DNA from: a virus
DNA: 40,781 nt
IMG/VR virus record: IMGVR_UViG_3300033143_006887
Location: 1-40,781 of that record
Strand: one strand, 5' to 3'
Shown here: in pieces, positions 1 to 7,172 of the stretch
How positions within the stretch are numbered: position 1 is the first letter of the stretch
Layout: the number at the start of each line of letters is the position of its first letter
Position numbers and translations under genes: made by a program
Notes under the pieces: generated by a model
The model's input: only the letters and a program-made list of their open reading frames with translations
The model's database searches: none
Told to the model about the DNA's origin: nothing

Positions 1-2554
1 CCAACGCTTCACCAAGAGCATCTGCAATAGCAAATCGTATACCACTTTCTGTTGCTAATCCATTCACAATATTATTCTGTTCTTCAAGCAAAGTTTGTGT
101 TTGTTCATTACTTTGTTTTATAGCTCTAGTCACTTCAGCCGCCAATTGTCTTGCAGCAAGAAGAGATTGCTCTGAAGAAACGTTTACTGTTTTTTCCATA
201 GCAGTAGCAACATCTTGCGTCGCGGTTGCTATGTTAGATACTTCAGAGATCATTGCAGCAGATGTTGTTGCACCAGCAGCTATCCCGCCTCCAGGACCAA
301 GACCAGCACCAGAAGCTTGTTGCATAGCTCCAGATCCACCAAAAACAGGACCTCCAAGTGGTCCACCACGTTGTCTTTTAATTCCAGGTGCAACGCCAAG
401 TTTTAACAATTGCTGAGTCAAATCATGCGGAATTACAACGCCATTTACAACTAGCTCTTGCCCCTCCTCACCAACCAAGGTTAATGGAGAGATCCCACCA
501 CCAAACTTTCTTTGAGTCGCTCTACCACCAGTTTCCGGAGCATCATCACCACGGTCTCCTTCTTCTTCTTCTTCTTTTTCTGTTGTAGTTCCACCATCTC
601 CAACTTCTACAGTATGAACATGAATATAAGTGTTGACAATGGTTCCATCTATTCCCATCAAAGCATCTGCAACATCTCCAACAGAAACACCCGCGTCAAT
701 AGCTGCAGATTTTAAACTACCCTCTTCACCAGAAATTGCTCTAACAATATCTGTTAGTTTAATATCATTTATATCTATAAGTTTATCAAACAGTTCTTTT
801 TCTTTTTTTACTGCAGTAGTTGCGGCACTTTCGGCGTCTGATATTGCCGTATCAATAGCTTGCCCAAACGTAGCAAAATCTGTTCCAAGACCATCCATTA
901 GTAATTTAGCTGCTTCTATATCTTCTAATCCCAACATTTCTTGAATATCAACTGCAGCTTCGTCTCTTGTCAAATTGCCAAGTACAACTTCAAGATTTTT
1001 AGACAAAATATAACCATCTTGTAACTTTTCTAATTTTATTTCTGGTGCTATTTTTGCATCAGCAAGTTTATCCAGTGAAATGGTCAGTTCACCACCACCA
1101 GCTTGCAAAAAGTGAAAACGTTCTATAAGTTTGGTTACTTCACCACTTAAATTTGTGCTTATACTATCAGACAAATTACCAGTTTTACCAGCAATCTTGT
1201 CTATTTCTTCTGCATAAGTGGTAAATGAACCAATAAGATTCATAACAACTGGACCAGAAGCGGAAATAGTACTATGTAGATTGAGCATTGCTGTATCAAA
1301 AGAACCAATAGATTCGGCATTTGCTATAACTGTATTGCTCACATTACCAAGAGAATTAGCCCACCCATCTGTAGCAAATTGCGCATTCCACATGCTTTCT
1401 GTAAGCATATCATATCGAGTCATGGTGCCTTTTAGTGCTAGTCCAGACAAAATAACTGATTTATAATATTCACCTTGACTTTCGCTCAATTCGCCGCTAA
1501 GAACTTTCATCGACAACATTACATTTACGTAATCTTCATACGAGTCGATGGATTCTTCAGTCAAAATACCTGTTTTTCTTTCAATTTCAGCTAAAATATT
1601 TAATTGATCAGCAAACGTTTTTGCTCCATACGTTGCTTCATTAATCATATTATTAGCTTTTTGACGAGTTATCAATCCGTCTTCAGCAGCTTGTTTTATT
1701 GCATTTTCTGCTTTTATAGCATCGGTCATTCCAGATACCCAATCAGTTACGGTAACAATTCCATCTCTAAAGATATCTTGGAACCCGGCTCCAAATGCGA
1801 CTTTAAGCTCTTCCCAATAACGTGGAAATGATGTTAGTTTCTTACCAGCAGAATCTAAAGCAGCAACATAAGCACCAGCAATAGTTTCACCTTGTGCCAA
1901 CACTTCATTTAGTCGTGCTTGAGAACGTTCAGCTTGTGTAAGTTCAGAAACAGTTTTGCCAAGTTGTTCTGCCAATGATTTGTACGCACCAACAAAATTA
2001 ACCATCAACCCACGACGACGAGCCATCAACGTGTTTCCAGTAGCAATAATTGTAGCAAGTGCGCCAAATGATTCTGATGAGTTTTCGTTAGCGATAACAG
2101 CAGCATCTTGGGACAATCGGGCTAATTGAGATGCTGCACTTAAGTCGATGTTGGCACGAATTAACTGAGCAATTGATTCACGGGATTTAATCGTTGTAAT
2201 CCCCATGTCTTGAACACCCTTTTCAAAGGCACGAATCTCAGCAACAGTATACCCAATATTTTTACCCATTTGCTCGGTAACAATGGCCATTGTATCTGCT
2301 CTAGCAGCCAACATTATCGAACTTTTTACAAATTCAGCGCCCATATGGGCAACTTTAAGTGTAATTCCCGTTAGTGCCAGTGAAGCTGCATTACCAAAAT
2401 GAGTCATGGCCACAGAAGATTTTGCAGATCCTTCTGTAACCTGTTTTGTTGCTATTGTGCTGGCAGCTGCCAACTTGTTCATGTCCGCAGTGGTTTTTTC
2501 AAACCCTTTGGCCATAGCTTCTACAATAAGTTCTGCTCGTGTGTTATAAGACAT
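1..2554 (-). CDS. Tail tape measure protein (partial, C-terminus beyond window)
   Basis: About 851 codons are visible and the frame is still open at base 1, so the C-terminus is missing. The protein is long, rich in Ala, Glu and Lys, with helical stretches and a Gly-rich segment containing GEEGQELVV, a motif often seen near the C-terminal part of tape measure proteins. It would set tail length and pass with the DNA into the cell. The ATG at 2554 overlaps the stop of the chaperone T frame (TAATG), which is the expected gene order: tube, G, GT, tape measure. An acidic run of Glu residues lies near 570. The family call rests on position, size and composition; a lytic domain beyond the edge cannot be excluded. 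Confidence 0.85.
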   Translation of the reverse strand, partial: MSYNTRAELIVEAMAKGFEKTTADMNKLAAASTIATKQVTEGSAKSSVAMTHFGNAASLALTGITLKVAHMGAEFVKSSIMLAARADTMAIVTEQMGKNIGYTVAEIRAFEKGVQDMGITTIKSRESIAQLIRANIDLSAASQLARLSQDAAVIANENSSESFGALATIIATGNTLMARRRGLMVNFVGAYKSLAEQLGKTVSELTQAERSQARLNEVLAQGETIAGAYVAALDSAGKKLTSFPRYWEELKVAFGAGFQDIFRDGIVTVTDWVSGMTDAIKAENAIKQAAEDGLITRQKANNMINEATYGAKTFADQLNILAEIERKTGILTEESIDSYEDYVNVMLSMKVLSGELSESQGEYYKSVILSGLALKGTMTRYDMLTESMWNAQFATDGWANSLGNVSNTVIANAESIGSFDTAMLNLHSTISASGPVVMNLIGSFTTYAEEIDKIAGKTGNLSDSISTNLSGEVTKLIERFHFLQAGGGELTISLDKLADAKIAPEIKLEKLQDGYILSKNLEVVLGNLTRDEAAVDIQEMLGLEDIEAAKLLMDGLGTDFATFGQAIDTAISDAESAATTAVKKEKELFDKLIDINDIKLTDIVRAISGEEGSLKSAAIDAGVSVGDVADALMGIDGTIVNTYIHVHTVEVGDGGTTTEKEEEEEGDRGDDAPETGGRATQRKFGGGISPLTLVGEEGQELVVNGVVIPHDLTQQLLKLGVAPGIKRQRGGPLGGPVFGGSGAMQQASGAGLGPGGGIAAGATTSAAMISEVSNIATATQDVATAMEKTVNVSSEQSLLAARQLAAEVTRAIKQSNEQTQTLLEEQNNIVNGLATESGIRFAIADALGEAL

Positions 2555-2868
2555 TAATCGTTATTCAACCACCTAAACAACTCTAATTGTTCATTGCTTA
2601 ATTTAGAAAAACCTTTGTCTCTAAATAATCTTTCATTCAAATCTGCAACAGCATCTAACGCGTTTAGTGCTGCCAACGTTTTTATAGATTGTTTGCACCA
2701 AACTTTGCCGTTTGCAAATGTGCCAAATTTATTATACTGTTTCCAAGTAAAAAACAGCAAATTCCATGGACCAACGTTTACACTATCTTTGTCATAAGTC
2801 CATGACGATTTTTTAGAATCACTTGCTATTTCGTTGTCTCCGCCCCATCTAAAAGCGGGGCTGATAAG
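2554..2868 (-). CDS. Tail assembly chaperone T domain, reached by -1 frameshift from the upstream gene (GT fusion)
   Basis: This frame has no convincing start of its own. It is open from the slippery site (2868-2874) to the TAA at 2554, giving 104 residues added to the first 119 of the G protein, about 223 in total. Residues include a Trp/Phe-rich part (WNLLFFTWKQYNKFG) and a helical C-terminus. In lambda-like phages the GT protein binds the tape measure and tail tube during assembly, and the frameshift sets the G:GT ratio. The open frame, exact slip sequence, hairpin and location directly before the tape measure all agree. Confidence 0.85.
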   Translation of the reverse strand, partial: LISPAFRWGGDNEIASDSKKSSWTYDKDSVNVGPWNLLFFTWKQYNKFGTFANGKVWCKQSIKTLAALNALDAVADLNERLFRDKGFSKLSNEQLELFRWLNND

Positions 2869-3224
2869 TTTTTTGGCACACTGAAAGACGATAGAAAATC
2901 ATTTAGCACAACGTCAGATAGCCATGCTAAAACTGGTAATGGAACTTTGCGCAAATCCCACTCACCTGGATCTTTGCTTTCCATTCCCTGTATTCCACCC
3001 CAATCATCAACCAAGACAATAGCAATTGCAGCATTTATAGCTTCACTTTGTCTCACCTCTTGGTCAACAATTTGTACAAGAATAGCATTTCGTCTAATAA
3101 TGTGGTCACCAGTCCACTCTTTTGGCAACACTATATAGGCTTTTTTATAGTCTGGGTGAGGGCAAAAAACCTTACCCTCATCACCAGATCGTTTACGAAA
3201 AATCTTAATTAAAGAATTTTTCAT
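2826..3224 (-). CDS. Tail assembly chaperone G
   Basis: 132 residues between the tail tube gene and the tape measure gene, the standard position of the G chaperone. The protein has a mixed alpha/beta appearance, with EWDLRKVPLPVLAWLSD and a hydrophobic C-terminal helix. It stops (TAG, 2826-2828) just after a -1 frameshift signal in its last 14 codons. Normal termination gives G; slippage gives GT. The start follows two bases after the tail tube stop. Sequence similarity to a named family is not obvious, so the call rests on position and the recoding signal. Confidence 0.8.
   Translation of the reverse strand: MKNSLIKIFRKRSGDEGKVFCPHPDYKKAYIVLPKEWTGDHIIRRNAILVQIVDQEVRQSEAINAAIAIVLVDDWGGIQGMESKDPGEWDLRKVPLPVLAWLSDVVLNDFLSSFSVPKNLSAPLLDGAETTK
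2842..2874 (-). promoter_or_regulatory. Programmed -1 ribosomal frameshift site (A AAA AAC plus hairpin)
   Basis: On the minus strand the heptamer A-AAA-AAC (2874 to 2868) is in the zero frame as CCA AAA AAC, the exact X XXY YYZ arrangement. Six bases downstream lies a hairpin GCCCC (2861-2857) / GGGGC (2846-2842) with a 10-nt loop. The -1 frame is open on both sides of the site, which is the pattern known from G/GT tail chaperone genes. Confidence 0.9.
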
Positions 3225-3225
3225 T

Positions 3226-3681
3226 TTATGTTACCGTACCCCAAGCAGGATCAGCAGCACCAGATTGTGGCAAAAAGCGGCAATCATGTACGAATTTATT
3301 CCCATCCAGTACAATATTCATTGACATCAATGTATATTCGCCAGTCCATTCTGGATCACCAGACGTAGGTGCTTGACCATCAGCACCCCATTGCAAAGTT
3401 AGTGTTCCAGATCCACCTTCTTGACCATTCAAAACAGTGGTCGCTCCAGTAGTTGCAGTATCGTTCATATGAAAACGTGCTGATACTTCTGAGCTAGCGT
3501 GACCAGTTAAAAACTTCTTAACGCTATCACTAACACCAGTCATATCCGCTTCATCAAATGATTTACCACCGCCTGAAATACTTCCAGGTACCAGATCGCT
3601 TGACAAGTCGCGAAGTGAATCACCGCTATCATCAAAACTTAATCTAAATCCTCGTTCTACTTTATTTTTTCCTACAGCCAT
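3226..3681 (-). CDS. Tail tube-like protein 2 (major tail protein candidate)
   Basis: 151 residues, Gly/Ser/Thr-rich beta protein. It contains VSDSVKKFLTGHASSEVSAR and a final segment VHDCRFLPQSGAADPAWG. The middle motif WGADGQAPTSGDPEWTGEY resembles small phage tail proteins. It lies directly upstream of the G chaperone gene, where the major tail tube protein is normally found. A strong ribosome binding site (AAAGGAG) precedes the ATG at 3681. It shares the XSXSXKXFLTG motif and the GDPxxxxG motif with the neighbouring upstream protein, so the two are probably paralogues. Confidence 0.65.
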   Translation of the reverse strand: MAVGKNKVERGFRLSFDDSGDSLRDLSSDLVPGSISGGGKSFDEADMTGVSDSVKKFLTGHASSEVSARFHMNDTATTGATTVLNGQEGGSGTLTLQWGADGQAPTSGDPEWTGEYTLMSMNIVLDGNKFVHDCRFLPQSGAADPAWGTVT

Positions 3682-3692
3682 AATTTACTCCT

Positions 3693-4460
3693 TTAGTAAT
3701 TTCTAGCAAATGTTATAACTGGTGTAACTGTTCCGCCTGTGTGAGTGCATACTGCTCTCACATATCGATTTACAGTTCCTGTTCCAGATATATGTTCCGA
3801 TTCTAAAATATCGCCAGAAACTGTAAAAGTTCCAAGCGTTGAAAATGAAGAATCGTCGGTAGAGTGTTCGATTATAAATACCCAAGTACCAGCATCTGTG
3901 GCAGTTACATGTATATTCGCACTCCATCCAAGTGTTGTTGTTCCAACATCTACACCAACATCAGAACTGTCTGGTGTAGTTGTTACTGCTATAGAAGTTT
4001 CTGGATGTAAAACAACACCAAGAGGACTTCCATAATAAGTGCCAGCATTGCTTGATGATGGCAAAAAGCTAATGCCAGACATTACAGCTGCACCAGCATC
4101 CATACTTGTAGAATCTGACATTTGTACTGCTGGCAATAGGTAAGCAGGATCGCCAACTACAGGTTCTCCTCCGCCACCAAACAAAACGCTTATAGTATAT
4201 AAATTTTGAGCATCTTTTAAAACGTCAAACCCACGTCCAGTATCATCATTTAATAGTACTTGCAAATCTGTAATACCAACTGTACGATATCCAGTCAAAA
4301 ACTGTTTTATACTGTTTGACCAAGCTGTCATATCTATATCGCCGCGTTCAATCAACAAAGAACCAACTGTTCTTGCATCACCAGACAAATTATAAGCGTC
4401 TACAAATATTCGAGCATAACGCAATACCTTATCTTTTCCACTAGTTACCGCTGATGTCAT
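3693..4460 (-). CDS. Tail tube-like protein 1 with C-terminal Ig-like extension
   Basis: 255 residues from the second of two adjacent ATGs; the second has the better spacing from GGAGG. The N-terminal ~135 residues parallel the next gene (WSNSIKQFLTGYRTVG; FGGGGEPVVGDPAYLLP; SGISFLPSSSNAG). The last ~100 residues (from about TSIAVTTTPDSSDVG) form a separate Thr/Val-rich beta domain resembling an Ig-like or appended tail surface domain. Like the longer tail tube form of some siphoviruses, the extra domain may project from the tail. Which of the two is the bulk tube protein is unknown. Confidence 0.6.
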   Translation of the reverse strand: MTSAVTSGKDKVLRYARIFVDAYNLSGDARTVGSLLIERGDIDMTAWSNSIKQFLTGYRTVGITDLQVLLNDDTGRGFDVLKDAQNLYTISVLFGGGGEPVVGDPAYLLPAVQMSDSTSMDAGAAVMSGISFLPSSSNAGTYYGSPLGVVLHPETSIAVTTTPDSSDVGVDVGTTTLGWSANIHVTATDAGTWVFIIEHSTDDSSFSTLGTFTVSGDILESEHISGTGTVNRYVRAVCTHTGGTVTPVITFARNY

Positions 4461-4629
4461 CATTTCCTCCTTCTTCTTCCAATACTACCTTTTCTAAAAC
4501 CGGAGGAACACACTTCAACCAATTTTTTATAACAATTTTTTTAAACGTCTTATCAGTTATAAATGCATTTGGTAAGTATGTTTTGCCTGTTTTATCGTTC
4601 TTACATTGAACTAAAACTTTATATTTCAT
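4441..4629 (-). CDS. Small basic protein between tail terminator and tail tube genes
   Basis: 62 residues beginning MKYKVLVQCKND. I chose the ATG at 4629 because GGAG lies seven bases upstream; a slightly longer reading would overlap the preceding gene. The protein is Lys-rich in its first two thirds and ends with an acidic tail (VLEEEGGNDDISGN). Its 3' end overlaps the next gene's start. No family is recognised. The position suggests a minor head-tail joining or tail assembly protein. Confidence 0.6.
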   Translation of the reverse strand: MKYKVLVQCKNDKTGKTYLPNAFITDKTFKKIVIKNWLKCVPPVLEKVVLEEEGGNDDISGN

Positions 4630-4630
4630 A

Positions 4631-5095
4631 TTAAAACTCCGATGTTTCAAAAACCAAGCGTTGGGCTAAAAACACAGGCTCCGCTTCTATTAGTTCTGTT
4701 GGAGTTAGATATGCATCAAATATTGCAAAGATCTCTCCATCACTTCGTATTACGTCAATGGTGACACCAACAAGACCGCCTGCAGCACGTGATGTACCAA
4801 CTGTATTGAACTTATCAATAAGCGCTTGCCGATATGTTCCCAAAGCTAATTTTGCCTTGTCCCATCCATCAAAACTTACCAACAAATTCACAACAATATC
4901 CCATTTTGTCGTTGGAGTTACTGTGTCTTGTCTGCTAAAGAAAGAATCCGACTGTTCCAAAATAACATATGGAGCTTTTGCTGTTTCTTCGTCTAAGATG
5001 CCCCAATCACCAATCCTTACGTCAACACTAGCAAACTCATCGAGAGATTGAATTGCAGTTTGAATTCCAGAAATTATAAGAGCTTCAGTTGTCAA
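4631..5095 (-). CDS. Tail terminator protein (tail completion) candidate
   Basis: 154 residues starting with TTG at 5095, preceded by AAGGAG and overlapping the upstream stop (TTGA). The N-terminal helix (ALIISGIQTAIQSL), the middle stretch YVILEQSDSFFSRQ followed by a beta strand (WDIVVNLLV), and the late RLVFE strand fit the alpha/beta pattern of tail terminator proteins, which cap the tail tube and join it to the head. It sits between an HK97 gp10-like gene and the tail tube genes, the expected place. No catalytic role. Confidence 0.6.
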   Translation of the reverse strand: MTTEALIISGIQTAIQSLDEFASVDVRIGDWGILDEETAKAPYVILEQSDSFFSRQDTVTPTTKWDIVVNLLVSFDGWDKAKLALGTYRQALIDKFNTVGTSRAAGGLVGVTIDVIRSDGEIFAIFDAYLTPTELIEAEPVFLAQRLVFETSEF

Positions 5096-5607
5096 AATGT
5101 ACCACTCCTTGTACCAGATCCAGCAATAGTTCTAACATAACGATTTGATATTCTTTCTAAAGAGCCTCTTGCTCCAGGCATCCATCTTCTAAAAGCTCGT
5201 CCAGTAAACTTATTGGGCTTTGTCCCCGGATGAAAAACAGATTTGAATGCGTAACGTCCTGGACCACTTGGACCTGCGCTCCAAAAAAATGATAAAGCTC
5301 CAGAACGTTTTGCAGCAATTGTATGTGGTTTTGTTCCTTCGATAATATAACTTCCAATTGGTTGTGGCAAAAATACCGAAAACCCAGTAGTTTTAGACGT
5401 TGAATAAGTTCTAAACGAAATTTTACTAGCAAATTTGCCAGTCGCTTTTGGAGCTTCTGCTACCACCAAATCTGTTAATCTTCGCCCTTCAACCCTCATT
5501 TCATTACGTATATTTTCTGGCAATTGCTGCTCTGCCACTGTAAATCGTTTGGCAATATCTCTGAGTGGTGGAATTATTTTAAAAGTAATTGCAAACTTGC
5601 TTACCAT
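5092..5607 (-). CDS. HK97 gp10-like neck / tail completion protein
   Basis: 171 residues. The pattern LTDLVVAEAPKATGKFASKI, then IIEGTKPHTIAAKR, then FHPGTKPNKFTGRAF is characteristic of the HK97 gp10-like family of head-closure or tail-completion proteins (the G-T-K-P-H and H-P-G-T-K-P blocks). It is strongly basic. The ATG at 5607 overlaps the stop of the previous gene (TAATG), so translation is probably coupled. It acts in the virion neck between connector and tail terminator. Confidence 0.75.
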   Translation of the reverse strand: MVSKFAITFKIIPPLRDIAKRFTVAEQQLPENIRNEMRVEGRRLTDLVVAEAPKATGKFASKISFRTYSTSKTTGFSVFLPQPIGSYIIEGTKPHTIAAKRSGALSFFWSAGPSGPGRYAFKSVFHPGTKPNKFTGRAFRRWMPGARGSLERISNRYVRTIAGSGTRSGTF

Positions 5608-6119
5608 TAAGATTCGTCCCAGTTTTCAAAAGAATTACCAAATTGAGTTCGCTGGAATATTGGCTCAATTGCATCACCAGCTTCATTTATATTTCTATAA
5701 GATAACTGACTGCCAATACTAGTTGTTCGTGTAGCACCCATAGCTTCAAATCCAAATGCGTTAATTTCTAAAAATGCAGTAACATCGTCCATGACAAGTG
5801 CAAATTTACTTTTACTTGCAAGTTTAGATTTTGATTGCGGACCAAATCGTCCAGATCCATTTACGCCTTCGACAATAGCGGCAACCTCATCACATACAAA
5901 TCCGGTTATCACCAACTTTACATCCGCTTGTGTAACTGGAATTACAAATCCATGTCTTGCCATCATGCTGTTTAATAAGGCGCTAATTTCATCTAAAAAA
6001 TTTTCCACTTGTAAATCTGTTGGTTTTGTCGCAACAGTAAAAGTGCCACCTTCTGCACGACGTGGAGTTCTAGACGCAACATTTTGTAGTGATCCATAAG
6101 AATTAGTTAATATTGCCAT
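5607..6119 (-). CDS. Head-tail connector / adaptor-like protein
   Basis: 170 residues, with a helical first half after a Thr/Arg-rich N-terminus: VENFLDEISALLNSMMARHGF, then VCDEVAAIVEGVNGSGRFG. This layout, an early helix pair and a later D/E-rich helix, resembles head-tail connector proteins of the gp6 type. It is transcribed just before the gp10-like gene and after several surface protein genes. A weak ribosome binding site (TAGGAT) precedes the ATG. The family assignment is by layout and position only. Confidence 0.5.
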   Translation of the reverse strand: MAILTNSYGSLQNVASRTPRRAEGGTFTVATKPTDLQVENFLDEISALLNSMMARHGFVIPVTQADVKLVITGFVCDEVAAIVEGVNGSGRFGPQSKSKLASKSKFALVMDDVTAFLEINAFGFEAMGATRTTSIGSQLSYRNINEAGDAIEPIFQRTQFGNSFENWDES

Positions 6120-6127
6120 AAATTATC

Positions 6128-6445
6128 CTATTCTTCACTATAAATAATACAATACGCTTCAAAAACATTACCAGAACAAGTAAACTTAATTTCAATACGA
6201 TATGTTTTGTTGGCAACCATATCTTTACAAGTTGGAAGTGTTATTACATCGTTACTTACTGAGGGGCTTCCAGATGGAAAGATGGTGCTCATAACATCTG
6301 TTCTGCCCCCGTCAGTAATATCCCATGCGGTAACTATTGGATTGGTGGGTGAACTGCCCCAAGGTGTGGTAGTAAGCGTATAAGCTATTTCTTCATCAAC
6401 GCCCTGCTTCATTGGGCTTTCGGCAATTTCTCTATTGACAGCCAT
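6128..6445 (-). CDS. Virion protein of unknown function (105 aa)
   Basis: Starts MAVNREIAESPMKQGVDEE, then a beta-rich body with WDITDGGRTDV and KTYRIEIKFTCSGNVFEAYC. The single-domain beta fold with a 'fully specified' strand pattern is common among small phage structural proteins encoded beside connector genes. GAGG precedes the ATG. No specific family recognised; a neck or decoration role is an inference from position. Confidence 0.55.
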   Translation of the reverse strand: MAVNREIAESPMKQGVDEEIAYTLTTTPWGSSPTNPIVTAWDITDGGRTDVMSTIFPSGSPSVSNDVITLPTCKDMVANKTYRIEIKFTCSGNVFEAYCIIYSEE

Positions 6446-6454
6446 TATTTACCT

Positions 6455-6880
6455 CTAGGCAAGAGTCATGATTCCATTAGCACCAAATGTCAAGGTATAA
6501 TCGCCACCATTAGAGTTGGTTGCAATTTCCCACAAGATCAAGACCCACTTTGTAGCTGTGGTATCATCATAGAGCCGAGCCTCTAAAATAGTATTAGCGG
6601 CAAGAGCTGTCCATGTGATATTAGAGCCATCATCATCCCATTTGCCCCAGTCATTAGCATCGTCTTGGGACACAACTGGTGTTACAACATCCTCACCAGT
6701 CGCAGTATATCCTGAACCTGCAATTTCATTGGTTGCAGAATAAGCAATAGCAGCACCATCCGGTGTAGCTAGAGCAGTATCATATAAAGCCACCTTGAAC
6801 GAATCAGTATCACAATCAATAGTTTTTAGTAATAATTGTTCCTTGAAATTATTAAGAACAATTGCATCTCCTTCAGCCAT
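6455..6880 (-). CDS. Virion structural protein (141 aa)
   Basis: Starts MAEGDAIVLNNFKEQLLLK with AAGGAG upstream. Motifs LKTIDCDTDSFKVALYDT, then SGYTATGEDV and LWEIATNSNGGDYTLTFG, resemble a widespread group of small phage structural proteins that begin with a 'D-x-F-K-V-A-L' strand and end with a Gly-rich strand pair. It forms a short gene block with the two neighbouring genes. The exact place in the virion is unknown. Confidence 0.6.
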   Translation of the reverse strand: MAEGDAIVLNNFKEQLLLKTIDCDTDSFKVALYDTALATPDGAAIAYSATNEIAGSGYTATGEDVVTPVVSQDDANDWGKWDDDGSNITWTALAANTILEARLYDDTTATKWVLILWEIATNSNGGDYTLTFGANGIMTLA

Positions 6881-6890
6881 TGTTAACTCC

Positions 6891-7172
6891 TTATGTTAAT
6901 CCAGCTTTACCAAGTAGTGAAGCTGTTTTTAGTCCCACAACTGTAGGTGGTGGGGTTCCAGTAATCTTTGCTATTTTCTTATCGATAGATGCTAATTGAC
7001 TTTTATACTCGTCGATTGAACTTGCTCTATCTTTCATGATAAAACCATGTGCTTTAACTTCTTCTTCTGTCATATGATCTAACGTATAAATGTTAAATTG
7101 ACAAATTGCACGCCGATTCTTCAAGCCATCAAGTGAAGCACCAAAATCAATATTTTTTTTATCTATCGTCAT
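6891..7172 (-). CDS. Small protein following the large repeat protein (93 aa)
   Basis: Starts inside the last codons of the 1,211-residue repeat gene (14-base overlap), so it is probably translationally coupled to it. The sequence includes a short acidic helix (HMTEEEVKAHGF), a second helix (EYKSQLASIDKKIAKITG) and a Pro-rich turn. It could be a chaperone or a structural partner of the repeat protein, as small genes directly after fibre genes often are. No family recognised. Confidence 0.55.
   Translation of the reverse strand: MTIDKKNIDFGASLDGLKNRRAICQFNIYTLDHMTEEEVKAHGFIMKDRASSIDEYKSQLASIDKKIAKITGTPPPTVVGLKTASLLGKAGLT

Noticed and set aside
2554-2760. Independent 68-residue gene
   Set aside because: It is the end of the T frame reached by -1 frameshifting; its apparent TTG start has no ribosome binding site.
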